Shown here: one piece after another, positions 41,510 through 50,363 of the stretch
Layout of the letters: every line of letters begins with the position of its first letter
Numbering within the stretch: position 1 is the first letter of the stretch
Origin: JACVRN01 sp036389255
GTDB taxonomy: Bacteria > Acidobacteriota > Blastocatellia > Pyrinomonadales > Pyrinomonadaceae
NCBI GenBank assembly: GCA_036389255.1
Contig: DASVQI010000038.1
Coordinates: 62,001 to 126,000 of the forward strand
Reading direction: 5' to 3'
DNA length: 64,000 nucleotides
The notes under the pieces: model-generated
Told to the model about the DNA's origin: nothing
The model's input: the letters and a program-made list of their open reading frames with translations, nothing else
Databases searched by the model: none
Position numbers and translations under genes: made by a program

Positions 41510-42871
41510 TTACTTCGTCGGGCGTATGGGGAGGTTTATGAGGACGAGCAGCCCGTGGGGCGGCTGGCTCTGAAGCTCTACGTGACCGCCGAGCACGTCT
41601 ATCAGGCGGCGCGCGATTGCCAGCCCCAGCTCGTTCATGTTGGAGGCCGTCTCGGTCGGAGCTTCTATGTTGATTGGCTCGAAGATGCGCGAAAGGTCTT
41701 CAATCGTCTCGCCCTCGTCTTCTATCCTGACGCGGAAATGTGTGGGCGAAATCTTGTCTACGCCCACGTGAACCGCGCCCTGTTCGGGCGTGCGGCTGAT
41801 GGCGTGCGCAAGGAAGTTGTAGAAGACCTGCCGCAGCTTGCCTTCGTCGGAGACAATGGTGTAAATGTCCGGCTCGGAATCGCAGACAATCTTCACCTCG
41901 CGCTTTTTCGCCAGCCGCGAGACGGCTTGGCCGGAATCTCGCAGGGCTTCGCGCAGGGAAAACTCGTGCAGGAAAAGCTCCGTCTGTCCCGCTTCGAGGC
42001 GCGAGAGGTCTACAAGCTGACTGAGGCTGGCCTGTAGCTGGTGGCCCGATGACTGAATCTTTTCGCAGAAGCGACGCTGTGAGCTGCTCAGGCTCTCGTG
42101 GTCTAGCAGAATCTCGGAGAAGCCCAGTATGGAGGTGAGCGGTGTGCGCAGCTCGTGCGACATGCGCGCCAGAAAGAGCGAGCGGTATTGCGACACGCGC
42201 CGCAGTTCCCGGTTGGCCTCTTCCAGCTCCTGTCTGCGCGCATCCGATTCCGCAACGAGATGTTGTATGCGCTCGTGCTGCTCGCGCACGGCGTTGGAGC
42301 GGCGCGCATTGCCCACGGCAATCATGATTGGAGCGGCAAGGTGCCTGAGCCCGGCGAGCGCCGCACGCAGTCTTTCGGGAAAAGGCGTGAGGACGACGAC
42401 CGCGCCCGCCAGAGAGCCGTGAGCGTGAATCGGAACGGCTACGCCAGCCCGCATCCTCGCTTCGGCCAGCACCCTTCGTGCCCGCGCGCTTCTCAAGTCC
42501 TCATCTTCTTCGTCAACCCATACCTGAAGCTCCGTGCCTTCGCGCTCAAGCTCCTCGGCCAAACTTGCGCCGATGCGGCTCGCTTCCGGCTCGCTCAGGT
42601 ATTCGTCCGCGCAGACGGCAATCTCCCTCAGGGGGCCGCCCTCGTCGCGCAGGTAGATAACCATGCAGCAGAGATTCCAGTGGCGTGCCAGTATGTCGGA
42701 GAAAGCCTTGCAGACATCGGAAGGCGTGGTGACGCCGTTCTCAGAGAAAATCTGGTCGTAATAGAGGTCTACAATCTCTTCGCTCAGAGCGTTGAGTTCG
42801 GCAAGTGAAGGCTGCTCGTTAGCCGCCCGCTTGCTTCCCTCCCTCAAGTTGTTTTCCACCCGTTGACTCAT
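41510..42871 (-). CDS. GAF-domain histidine kinase with degenerate ATP-binding boxes
   Basis: A 453-residue soluble kinase-like protein. A GAF-type domain covers about 45-190, a coiled coil 195-230, and HisKA has His239 in ARMSHELRTPLTS. The HATPase domain is unusual. The N-box reads YNFLAHAISRT, with His356 where the Mg-binding Asn is expected. The G1 box reads DEGETI, missing the second Gly, and the G2 region NELGLAI lacks the GxGxG pattern. It may be a pseudokinase or have low activity. ATG 42871; 58 upstream in-frame codons are not protein-like. It precedes the MCP/SBP fusion gene on the same strand. Confidence 0.85.
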   Translation of the reverse strand: MSQRVENNLREGSKRAANEQPSLAELNALSEEIVDLYYDQIFSENGVTTPSDVCKAFSDILARHWNLCCMVIYLRDEGGPLREIAVCADEYLSEPEASRIGASLAEELEREGTELQVWVDEEDEDLRSARARRVLAEARMRAGVAVPIHAHGSLAGAVVVLTPFPERLRAALAGLRHLAAPIMIAVGNARRSNAVREQHERIQHLVAESDARRQELEEANRELRRVSQYRSLFLARMSHELRTPLTSILGFSEILLDHESLSSSQRRFCEKIQSSGHQLQASLSQLVDLSRLEAGQTELFLHEFSLREALRDSGQAVSRLAKKREVKIVCDSEPDIYTIVSDEGKLRQVFYNFLAHAISRTPEQGAVHVGVDKISPTHFRVRIEDEGETIEDLSRIFEPINIEAPTETASNMNELGLAIARRLIDVLGGHVELQSQPPHGLLVLINLPIRPTK

Positions 42872-43180
42872 GAAACAGACTCTAACGCGGTCGCGCTCAT
42901 TTCTAGCGCTTCCGGGCCTCGTCGGGAGAGACCTGAGATTGAATTCTCTTTTTAGCCTGAGCTTTAGCTGCACTATAAGCGCGGTCAGGCCGTGTGTCAA
43001 AGTCAGAAGGTTAAGGATTTTATTGAGAATGTTTGCGCTTCTCACAGGCCCTGCGGATTCTCAAATACGGTCGCCGTGAGCTATCATGCGGGGGAGGAAA
43101 AAGCGCGCCGACTTCTAGGCCCTAAAGTTTTGTGAGTGAAAGTTGCGCGCCGTCTCTCTTTTGAGCCGCACGCTGGGAAC
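42872..43180. other. Divergent intergenic region, no gene
   Basis: About 310 bp between the GAF kinase gene and the DUF4388-DnaJ gene. Possible -10 boxes are TTATAG on the minus strand (near 42975) and TATCAT on the plus strand (near 43082). I see no gene or repeat. Confidence 0.6.
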
Positions 43181-44731
43181 ATGACAGGGAAACTCGAACT
43201 TCATCCTCTGGCAGAGCTTTTGCGCGAGTTAGTCTCGGAGAGACTTTCAGGCTCGCTGCGACTGGAACACGAGCGCATCAAGACGGCCATCTACTTTGAA
43301 GGCGGCAAGCTGGTTTACGCCACCTCCAATCTTCGCCCGCATCGTCTCTCGGAAGCGCTCAGGCGCTGGCAAGTCATCACTGAGGCGCAGTTGGCGGCGC
43401 TGCCGGAGGCTGGCCGAAACGATGCCGAGACGGGAAGGGTGTTGGTAGAGCAGAATGTTTTGACGAAAGAAGCGCTGGCCGAGCTGCGCGCAAGACTGGT
43501 CGCGGACGTGCTACGGCCAGCGCTGCTCTGGACTGAAGGAAGCTGGGATTTCGATGCGCGCGTGCGGCTCTTGAGTGACGTGCGCTCTTACATAGAGCTG
43601 CCGGAGCTTTTGATGGAAGCCGCGCGCCGCCTTCCATTGAATCTCGCTCCAAGAAGATTCCCTGACCCGAACGAGCGGCTGAGCCCTGCCGGAAGCGATG
43701 CCGTCAGCTTGAACCTGCTCCCCATGGAAGCCTTCGTGCTTTCGCGCATAGACGCGCCTCTCACTCAGCGTGAGCTTCTGGCCGTGAGCGGCATAGGGCA
43801 AGAAGAGACGCTTCACGCGTGCTACGCGCTGGCCCTCGGCGGAGCGATTGAGCGCGACGGGTGGCCGCGCGCCTTCACGCCCGAACAGGTGGCGAAGGCT
43901 CTGGCGGCTGGCGCGGCAACGGCGCAGAACGCCCCGGCGCAAACGCCCCGGACTGTTGAGGCGAAGAAGGCTGTGGAAGAGCCCAAGCCGGTCGAGCCTG
44001 AAGTTGACGAGCGGCGCGAGCTGGAAGAGCTTTTCGAGCGTATGGAGCGCGCGACGACTCACTATCAGGTTCTAGGGGTCACGCGCAGCGCGGAACAGGA
44101 GACGCTCAAGCAGACCTATCATAGGCTGGCGCGGCGCTTTCATCCAGACCGCTTTCATCAGGACACGGAGCTTCGCCGCCGCGTGGAAGATGTCTTCGCG
44201 CGTATAGCTCAAGCCTACGAGACTCTAAGGGACAAGAGGACGCGCGCCGCCTATGACCTGAAGATTGGGCAAGAGTCGCTTTCATCAACGCCGCCCGACG
44301 CTAGAAGTCGGCCTACGACGCCACAGTCGCCTTCGCCCTCTTCATCTAATGCGAGTCCGGCCGGGCGCGCAGAAGAGCAGTATCAAAGAGGTCACGAGGC
44401 GCTCAGGGCCGGGCAGGCCGTGCTGGCGCTGAACTCTTTCGCGGAGGCTGCGCGTATAGAGCCGGGCGTCGCTCGTTACCGCGCTCAATACGGGCAGGCG
44501 CTGGCCGCCAACGCGCAGATGCGTCACAGGGCCGAGACGGAGATTCAGGCAGCCATCATGCTTGAGCCCACCAACGTCATCTATCGCATAATGCTGGCGA
44601 GGCTCTACCAGAAGCTAGGCTTCATCAAGAGGGCACAGGGCGAGCTAGACCGCGTGCGCTCGCTGGAGCCGGAGAACGCGGAGGCGCGGGCTATGCTCGC
44701 GGAGTTGCAGTCCATGCAGGGAGCGAGATAA
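43181..44731 (+). CDS. DUF4388-DnaJ-TPR protein
   Basis: A 516-residue cytoplasmic protein. Residues 1-150 match DUF4388 (PATAN-like; MTGKLELHPLAELLREL, LSGSLRLEH, GGKLVYATS), a domain seen in regulatory proteins of delta-proteobacteria and acidobacteria. After a Pro/Ala/Glu-rich linker there is a J domain at about 290-350 with the HPD motif in RRFHPDRFHQD. TPR repeats fill about 395-515. It probably recruits DnaK-type chaperones to a complex sensed by the DUF4388 part. ATG 43181 matches the DUF4388 N-terminus; GTG 43136 is an alternative. Confidence 0.87.
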   Translation: MTGKLELHPLAELLRELVSERLSGSLRLEHERIKTAIYFEGGKLVYATSNLRPHRLSEALRRWQVITEAQLAALPEAGRNDAETGRVLVEQNVLTKEALAELRARLVADVLRPALLWTEGSWDFDARVRLLSDVRSYIELPELLMEAARRLPLNLAPRRFPDPNERLSPAGSDAVSLNLLPMEAFVLSRIDAPLTQRELLAVSGIGQEETLHACYALALGGAIERDGWPRAFTPEQVAKALAAGAATAQNAPAQTPRTVEAKKAVEEPKPVEPEVDERRELEELFERMERATTHYQVLGVTRSAEQETLKQTYHRLARRFHPDRFHQDTELRRRVEDVFARIAQAYETLRDKRTRAAYDLKIGQESLSSTPPDARSRPTTPQSPSPSSSNASPAGRAEEQYQRGHEALRAGQAVLALNSFAEAARIEPGVARYRAQYGQALAANAQMRHRAETEIQAAIMLEPTNVIYRIMLARLYQKLGFIKRAQGELDRVRSLEPENAEARAMLAELQSMQGAR

Positions 44732-44783
44732 AACTAGAGTTCCGAATTCTGAACATCAACTTTCCTAATCAGGCAAAACTTGA

Positions 44784-45467
44784 ATGTCTTCTATTGATAA
44801 AGAGCAGAGAGAGACGGAGCGCGTCCTGTTGGAAGTCTTCATGCGCATAGCTGCGGCTGCGGACGATTTCGAAGGCTACAAGCACGAGCACGCGGCCAGA
44901 ATCAGCAGGCTGGCGGACGAGGTGGCCAGACTCTTTCACATGGCGCATCACGACCGCCACTCGCTGCGCATAGCCGCGCTCGCGCACGACATGGGCGAGG
45001 TCGCCATGGAGCGCGATTACATCAAGCGCGACGGCCCGTTGACCGAAGATGAGCGGTTAGACCTTTACCGTCATCCGGTGATAGGCGAACAGGAGGCCGC
45101 GCGCTCAGGCGCAGACCGCGCCTCGCAGCTTCTGGTGCGCTGGCATCACGAGTGGTGGAACGGCGCGGGCTACCCGGACGCTCTAAGCGGCGCAGAGATT
45201 CCTCTGGGGGCTCGCATCCTGCGGGTCTGCGACGCATACTGTGCGCTGACGGACGACCGTCCCTTCAGAGCGGCTCGCACGGAAGCGGACGCGCGCAGGC
45301 ATCTGACGGATTGGGCCGGGATAGAATTCGACCCGCGCGTGGTACACGCTTTTCTCTCGCTCAACCAATTTGCTGAATTAAAGTCACACGCGAAAAAGAG
45401 TCTGGAGAGTCTGGATAGCCCCGAGAGTTTGGAGAGCCCAACACTCTCTTCTCTTCCGACTCTATAG
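44784..45467 (+). CDS. HD-GYP domain phosphohydrolase
   Basis: A 227-residue protein with a complete HD-GYP domain: HEHAARIS, the HD pair in ALAHDMGEVA, HPVIGEQEA, and HHEWWNGAGYPDALSG carrying the HHExxNGxGYP signature. It is expected to hydrolyse cyclic di-GMP or a related dinucleotide. It has no receiver or membrane domain. The last 28 residues (Ser-Leu-Glu-Ser repeats) are encoded by a GAGTCTGGA heptamer-like repeat and are not part of the fold. It follows the DUF4388-DnaJ gene by 52 bp. Confidence 0.92.
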   Translation: MSSIDKEQRETERVLLEVFMRIAAAADDFEGYKHEHAARISRLADEVARLFHMAHHDRHSLRIAALAHDMGEVAMERDYIKRDGPLTEDERLDLYRHPVIGEQEAARSGADRASQLLVRWHHEWWNGAGYPDALSGAEIPLGARILRVCDAYCALTDDRPFRAARTEADARRHLTDWAGIEFDPRVVHAFLSLNQFAELKSHAKKSLESLDSPESLESPTLSSLPTL

Positions 45468-45499
45468 ACTCTACAGATTCTCAGGACTCTTCAGACTTC
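45397..45499. repeat. GAGTCTGGA-type imperfect inverted repeat
   Basis: Tandem AGAGTCTGGAGAGTCTGGAT-like units on the left (from 45397) face GACTCTATAGACTCTACAGATTCTC-like units on the right. It spans the 3' end of the HD-GYP gene, encoding its Ser/Leu/Glu tail and stop, and ends just before the next ATG. Confidence 0.6.
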
Positions 45500-45501
45500 T
45501 T

Positions 45502-46422
45502 ATGATTACAGTTAATAACGGCTGGCTTGCTTTTGAGTTGAGCGTTCTCAGGCGGCTGAAGTTCCGCTCGGTGGCGATTCCCCTGACGGGAGAGCCAGAC
45601 CTCGGCGTCTATCTTAAACGCTGGGGCGTGTCGGTTGCGGCCAACGACGAGGCGCGCTGGGCGCACACGAAGGCTCTTGCCTTGATAGAGAACAACACGG
45701 AGCGGCTGGGCGAGCTTGACGTGGAGACTACTCTGGAAGACGCGTACGTGCCGAATCATAAGCTCAACAACATGGCCCTGCGTCGCTGGTTCGGCGAGTC
45801 GGACGCGTGGTGGTTCGAGAACGTCAAAGAGAACATAGAGGCGCTTGAGTCCGAAACCTCTCGCGCCCTTGCTCTGACCCTTGGCATGATGGTGGGCGAT
45901 TACGCTCTCTCCTTCGATGAGGAGACGCGCGAGCTGCGTCAGCCGCTCTCGAAAATCTTCTACCGTCTCTGGAAAGCCACGCCCGCCCCGGTGGACAACA
46001 AGCAGACCAACTCTTGCTACAACCGGCCCGCGCGGGACTTTCTGGCCGAGCAACGCGCAGAGCTTATGTTCCTGAGGCTGCCGCGTCCTTCGAACAGCCG
46101 CGAGAACGGAAAGCCCGCGTCACACACTTGGCGCGAAGAGTGGCTGCGCGGCACGGACACCTTCTGGGACGAGGCCCGTCGCACACGCTCCGGCAGACTC
46201 GGCGCGCCCGTAGAGAGCCGACAGCAATACCTTTACCTGCTGGAAGACCTTCTGACCGTAGCCCTGCACCTTCCCACATGGGCGATTGCTCACGTGGACG
46301 ACGGCTTCATCACGACGCAGGAGCTGGTCGAATGCGTCAGCCGCGTGCGCAAAGTAGAGACGGTCTATACTAAAGACTACTCGGAGTTGATGGGGACACG
46401 CGCCGTTATCATCACGGCGTGA
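45502..46422 (+). CDS. Uncharacterised protein, weakly like D12-class DNA methylases
   Basis: A 306-residue protein that I cannot place with confidence. Residues 20-66 (AIPLTGEPDLGVYLKRWG then VAANDEARWAH) recall the FVG-G-S-G and ND motifs at the S-adenosylmethionine site of D12-class adenine methyltransferases, but no DPPY motif is found, so it is either a divergent relative or an unrelated Rossmann-like protein. There are Trp- and Arg-rich helical parts. It starts 34 bp after the HD-GYP stop, with no clear ribosome site. Repeat B4 follows the stop. Confidence 0.65.
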   Translation: MITVNNGWLAFELSVLRRLKFRSVAIPLTGEPDLGVYLKRWGVSVAANDEARWAHTKALALIENNTERLGELDVETTLEDAYVPNHKLNNMALRRWFGESDAWWFENVKENIEALESETSRALALTLGMMVGDYALSFDEETRELRQPLSKIFYRLWKATPAPVDNKQTNSCYNRPARDFLAEQRAELMFLRLPRPSNSRENGKPASHTWREEWLRGTDTFWDEARRTRSGRLGAPVESRQQYLYLLEDLLTVALHLPTWAIAHVDDGFITTQELVECVSRVRKVETVYTKDYSELMGTRAVIITA

Positions 46423-46424
46423 AA

Positions 46425-46478
46425 GAGATTGATTCATTAACACACCGGCTCATTGATTCAATGAGCCGGTGTGTCAAT
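46425..46478. repeat. Palindromic repeat, family B copy 4
   Basis: Left edge AGAGATTGATTCA; arms ACACACCGGCTCATTGA (46440-46456) and its exact complement (46458-46474) around one base. It separates two convergent genes, with stops within a few bases of each side, and probably terminates both. Confidence 0.85.
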
Positions 46479-46479
46479 T

Positions 46480-48798
46480 TTATGGCTGTGACTTCATGAT
46501 GACCAGCGTCTGGTCGTCGCCGCGCTCTTTCTCTCCTGTCCATGCGTCAACGTCCGCGAAGATGGCTTCGCGTATCTCGTGCGCGGATGACTGTCTCTGT
46601 TTGAGGATGAGTTCCAGAAGACGTTCTTCGCCATACTCTTCGCCCGGCCCCCGCTCCGCCTCCGTGATGCCGTCCGAATAGATGACAAGCACGTCTCCGG
46701 CTCCGAGCGCCGTCCTTCCCTCTTCATACGTGGCCCAGTCGAAAGCTCCAACCATCATGCCGCCGGTGGTGAGTCGCTCTACCGTTCCGTCCGTGCGAAC
46801 GAGTAAGGGCGCGTTGTGGCCCGCGTTCGTGTAGCGGAGCGTGCGCGTGCGGTCTTCGTATAGAGTCAGAAAGAGAGTGGCAAAGCGGTTGGCGTCCGTG
46901 CTCTGGCAAAGCTGCGTATTGATGTTTCCGGCTTTGCGCGCGACTGCGCCGTCAATGTCCGCGTCGGCAACTACGCGAGCCAGTGTCTTATCGCTGCCGG
47001 TGGTATTGGCGGCTGACGCGGCGACGGCTCGCTCGGCTATGCTGAGACGCTCGGCCGTGATGGCGGCCTGCGCTCTGAGTGCCGCCTGAAGATTGGACAT
47101 GACGAGCGAGGCTGACATGCCCTTGCCCGACACGTCTCCGAGCGCGAAAGCCACTAGGCCGGGAACGACCTCCACGTAGTCGTAGTAGTCACCGGCCACG
47201 CCGCGCGCCGCGCGACACTCTGCCGCAGCTTCCAGAGTCAAAAGGTCGGGCACGCGGCTGGGAAAGAGCCTTGACTGGACTTCGTGCGCAAGCTCGACTT
47301 CACGCTCAAGCCGCTCTCGCTCTACGCGCTCCTGCAAGAGCGACTCTATGTTGGCCGCCATGTCATTAAAAGAGCCCGCCAACTCTCCTAGCTGGTCGTG
47401 CGAGCGCACCCTGACGCGGTAAGAGAAGTCGCCGCGCTTGATGTACTCCGTGGCGCGATAGAGCTTGTGAACAGAGCTTGTCACGGCGCGCGTCATCCAC
47501 GCGGCGGCCAGCAGCGCCAGCACTTCCAGCACCAGAAAGATGATGCTTACTATCTTCAGTATCTCCCACCAGATTTCTCCGGTGTCGGTTCTGCCCAGAA
47601 ACTGGCGACCGGCAATAGACCAAGACCAATCGAAGATGAAGGAGAGCTTTCGCTCTACCTGTCCGGTGTCCCAGTCGGTCGCTGAGCTAATCACAAGGTA
47701 AGGCGTCCTATCCTTCGGGACGGGCTCGCCCAGCAGGTCGCGCGAGAGCATCTCCTGTGCGCGCCGCGCCGCCTCCTGCTCGCTCACGGGTACATTGTTG
47801 TTAACGCTCTGCGCGTTCGCGGTGCGCTGCCTGCGACGCCGCCCCCTCGGGTCGAAGGTCAGCGAATTACCTCCCCTGACCAGAGTGGTCGCGCCGAAGA
47901 AGGGGCGCACGTAAATCCCCGTCGTCTCTCGGTAACGCTCTACCAGAAGGCGGTTGATGGGAGCCACAAGGAGCAGCGCGAAGGGCCTCTGGCGCGCACT
48001 TGTCCCGCGCACCAGCGCCCGGAAAGAGGCGGAGGCAGTATTGACTTCTTCATCTTCGGGCAGAACGTAAACAAGGTTGTGCCATGACTCTTTGGCTCTC
48101 AGCCATTCCGGCAGAGGCGCGCCGAGCGGAGTCTTGTCCGGCCCTAGCCCGCGCGTCATCTCGTCCTCAGATTTGGCTGTGAACTGTGCCGTGGATTGAC
48201 CCAGCGCGTGCGCCTCTTCCTGATTTGCACCGCGCCAGATGGCGAGCCGCGCCCCCGGCAAAGAGCCCTGTAGGATTCGTGTTCGCTCGTTGAGCCACGA
48301 CTGTATCTCAGGGTCTGTGGCAGTGGCGGGCAACTGCGAAAAAGCTTCCGCGATTGTTTGAGCACTGCGCGCAGTCTCTTCGTTGTTGGCGTTCATCTGC
48401 GCCGTGACTATGCGCGACATGGCCTCGCCGGAAGTGCCGAAGGAAGCGACCATGCCGAAGAGCGCAAGCAATATAATCGGCGTCAGCCCTACGAAGAGAT
48501 AGGTCACTACCAGACGGCGACGCACGCGCCACAACAGCCTGCGCTTCATCCAGCGCAGCGTCTTCAGGCTGTAGTAAAGGACTGTGATGAAGATGAGGCA
48601 GGAGCTTATGAACTCAAGCAGCCCGCCGAGGGTGTTGTCACCGAAGAGGAAGGTGTGACGCAGGAGCATGCGCGCTATGAGCAGTATGGCGGCGGCCACG
48701 GCCACGCGCGGCATCACGCGCCTGAGCCACGCGCGCACAGGCGCGAGCCTGCCGTGTTCGTCTGCGACCGTTTCCCCCTCAATCTGACTGAGCGCCAA
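46480..48798 (-). CDS. SpoIIE/RsbU-type PP2C phosphatase with membrane sensor and HAMP
   Basis: A 772-residue membrane protein. Three TM helices lie at about 28-45, 56-80 and 95-120, an extracytoplasmic region follows, and a fourth TM is at about 418-438. HAMP covers about 440-495. The PP2C domain from about 520 has ARGVAGDYYDY and FALGDVSGKGMSASL, and GDVLVIYSDGITEA near the C-terminus. It should dephosphorylate an anti-sigma-factor antagonist in a partner-switching pathway; no such antagonist is in the window. TTG 48798 is chosen because GGAGG lies eight bases upstream; TTG 48813 would place that site inside the gene. Confidence 0.9.
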   Translation of the reverse strand: MALSQIEGETVADEHGRLAPVRAWLRRVMPRVAVAAAILLIARMLLRHTFLFGDNTLGGLLEFISSCLIFITVLYYSLKTLRWMKRRLLWRVRRRLVVTYLFVGLTPIILLALFGMVASFGTSGEAMSRIVTAQMNANNEETARSAQTIAEAFSQLPATATDPEIQSWLNERTRILQGSLPGARLAIWRGANQEEAHALGQSTAQFTAKSEDEMTRGLGPDKTPLGAPLPEWLRAKESWHNLVYVLPEDEEVNTASASFRALVRGTSARQRPFALLLVAPINRLLVERYRETTGIYVRPFFGATTLVRGGNSLTFDPRGRRRRQRTANAQSVNNNVPVSEQEAARRAQEMLSRDLLGEPVPKDRTPYLVISSATDWDTGQVERKLSFIFDWSWSIAGRQFLGRTDTGEIWWEILKIVSIIFLVLEVLALLAAAWMTRAVTSSVHKLYRATEYIKRGDFSYRVRVRSHDQLGELAGSFNDMAANIESLLQERVERERLEREVELAHEVQSRLFPSRVPDLLTLEAAAECRAARGVAGDYYDYVEVVPGLVAFALGDVSGKGMSASLVMSNLQAALRAQAAITAERLSIAERAVAASAANTTGSDKTLARVVADADIDGAVARKAGNINTQLCQSTDANRFATLFLTLYEDRTRTLRYTNAGHNAPLLVRTDGTVERLTTGGMMVGAFDWATYEEGRTALGAGDVLVIYSDGITEAERGPGEEYGEERLLELILKQRQSSAHEIREAIFADVDAWTGEKERGDDQTLVIMKSQP

Positions 48799-48874
48799 TC
48801 TCTCTTCCTCCAAATTCAGTAACGGCTTACCGAATCACTTCAACTTTGAGCAGTATACGTGAGCCACTTTGAAG

Positions 48875-48913
48875 GCAAAAGGTAAAAGGAAAAGTTTCCC
48901 TTTTACCTTTTGC
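48875..48913. repeat. Inverted repeat after the MFS gene
   Basis: GCAAAAGGTAAAAGG (48875-48889) and its exact complement (48899-48913) with a 9-nt loop, 8 bp beyond the MFS stop on the minus strand. It is probably a terminator. Confidence 0.65.
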
Positions 48914-48920
48914 TCTTCCC

Positions 48921-50264
48921 TCAACCGGCGGACGCGAACGCTGTCTCTTCCGCCTCTTCCGTCTCCTCTTTCGCGGAGAGTTCCGGCACGGCCAGTCGCC
49001 TTGAGGCTATCAGGGCCAGCCAGACTATGCCGGGAGTCGCTGACAGCAGGCCGGACACCACGGTCAAAGCACGCGGGCTTATGGTGTGCAGCGACCATCC
49101 GGCCAGCCCCGTAGAGATGGAGAAAATGAACAACTCCAGCGCCCGGTCTGTCGTGGAGACTCGCCCTCTAAGGCCGTCCGGCACGAGACGCATCAGCAGA
49201 GTCTCCTGCACGGCGAACTCAACGCCCAGCAGAATTCTGGAGATGAGCATCAGCGCGCACGCCGACCACAAATCCGGCATCAGTCCCATCAACGCGAAGA
49301 GCAGGCCGTGGGCCAGAAGCGTCCAGCCTATGAACGGAGCCGTGGCGCGACGCAACTCCAGATGCGCGCCCACGCGCCGGGCCAGTATCATCCCTATGAA
49401 CAAGCCCGCGCCCGCAGCAGCGTAGAAGGCCGCGACGGCCGCATCGCCCTGCAAACCGCCCTGCCCCGCGAAGACAACTCCGCCCAGACGGTCTGTTATA
49501 AGGTTGATGGCTCCGCCGCCCGTGGCCCACAGGATGTTGACAAGCATTATCGCCGCGACGGGCCTGTGCGCGGCTATGTATGACCAGCCCTCGCGCAAGT
49601 CCCGCCAGAAGCTCTTGCTCTCCTTGGGCTCATGCGCGTCGTCCGTTTGCGCCGCCGCCTTCTCTTCCTTCTTCATCTCGCTTCCCGGTATGAGCCAGAT
49701 GGAGTAAGCCGAGACTAGGAACGAGACGGCGTTGATGACGAACGCCACTTCGTAGCCGAAGCGAGCCGAGGCCGCGCCGCCCAGAGCCGCGCCTATGCTC
49801 ATCAAGAGGAAGCGCGAAGAGAACATGAGCGCGTTTCCGGCCAGCAGCCCACGGTCTCCGGCTATGTTAGGCATGGCGGCGTTCTTCGCGGCCTCGAAGA
49901 ATGCCGCGAGCAGCGTGGAAAGAATCGTGCAGACGTAGGCTATCCACACGTCTTCAGGCTTTTTGACGAGCAGAAACCCTAGCGCCACCACCGCTCGGAT
50001 GCAGTCCGTCCAGAGCATGACCTTTCGGCGCGACCATCTATCCACGAACGCTCCGGCAAGCGGCGCGAACATGGCGAAAGGCGCAAGCCTCAAGACCAGC
50101 AGGATGGCTGTCGCCTCGGGCGCGCCGTTCGTCACCATGCGCACCAATCCGAGCCCGGCTATGAAGTTGAACCAGTTGCCAAGCTCCGATATGACCTGCC
50201 CCGTCAGCAACCGCCTGAAAGAACGGTTGCCGCGCAACAACTGCATGTATGTCAGTGAAGCCAT
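48921..50264 (-). CDS. MFS exporter (MFS_3-like)
   Basis: A 447-residue transporter with 12 predicted TM helices. NRSFRRLLTGQVISELGNWF and the GRVSTTDRALELFIFSI region match the MFS_3/EntS-like exporter branch. The loop after helix 6 is Lys/Glu-rich. GGTGAG precedes the ATG. Substrate is unknown; the family handles siderophores, drugs and other small molecules. A second member of the same branch lies at 56455. Confidence 0.9.
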   Translation of the reverse strand: MASLTYMQLLRGNRSFRRLLTGQVISELGNWFNFIAGLGLVRMVTNGAPEATAILLVLRLAPFAMFAPLAGAFVDRWSRRKVMLWTDCIRAVVALGFLLVKKPEDVWIAYVCTILSTLLAAFFEAAKNAAMPNIAGDRGLLAGNALMFSSRFLLMSIGAALGGAASARFGYEVAFVINAVSFLVSAYSIWLIPGSEMKKEEKAAAQTDDAHEPKESKSFWRDLREGWSYIAAHRPVAAIMLVNILWATGGGAINLITDRLGGVVFAGQGGLQGDAAVAAFYAAAGAGLFIGMILARRVGAHLELRRATAPFIGWTLLAHGLLFALMGLMPDLWSACALMLISRILLGVEFAVQETLLMRLVPDGLRGRVSTTDRALELFIFSISTGLAGWSLHTISPRALTVVSGLLSATPGIVWLALIASRRLAVPELSAKEETEEAEETAFASAG

Positions 50265-50305
50265 AACTCACCTACCTTGGGGCCAATCCCCCACTCCAAT
50301 GAAAA

Positions 50306-50334
50306 GAGCCGCCGGAATTTAATCCTGGCGGCTC
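50306..50334 (-). terminator. Rho-independent terminator of the PaaG-like gene
   Basis: GAGCCGCC (50306-50313) and GGCGGCTC (50327-50334) form an 8-bp GC stem; on the minus strand it is followed by TTTTC. Good terminator form, 30 bp after the stop. Confidence 0.75.
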
Positions 50335-50363
50335 GCAGCCTTTCAAAGCTTTGTCGAAACGTT

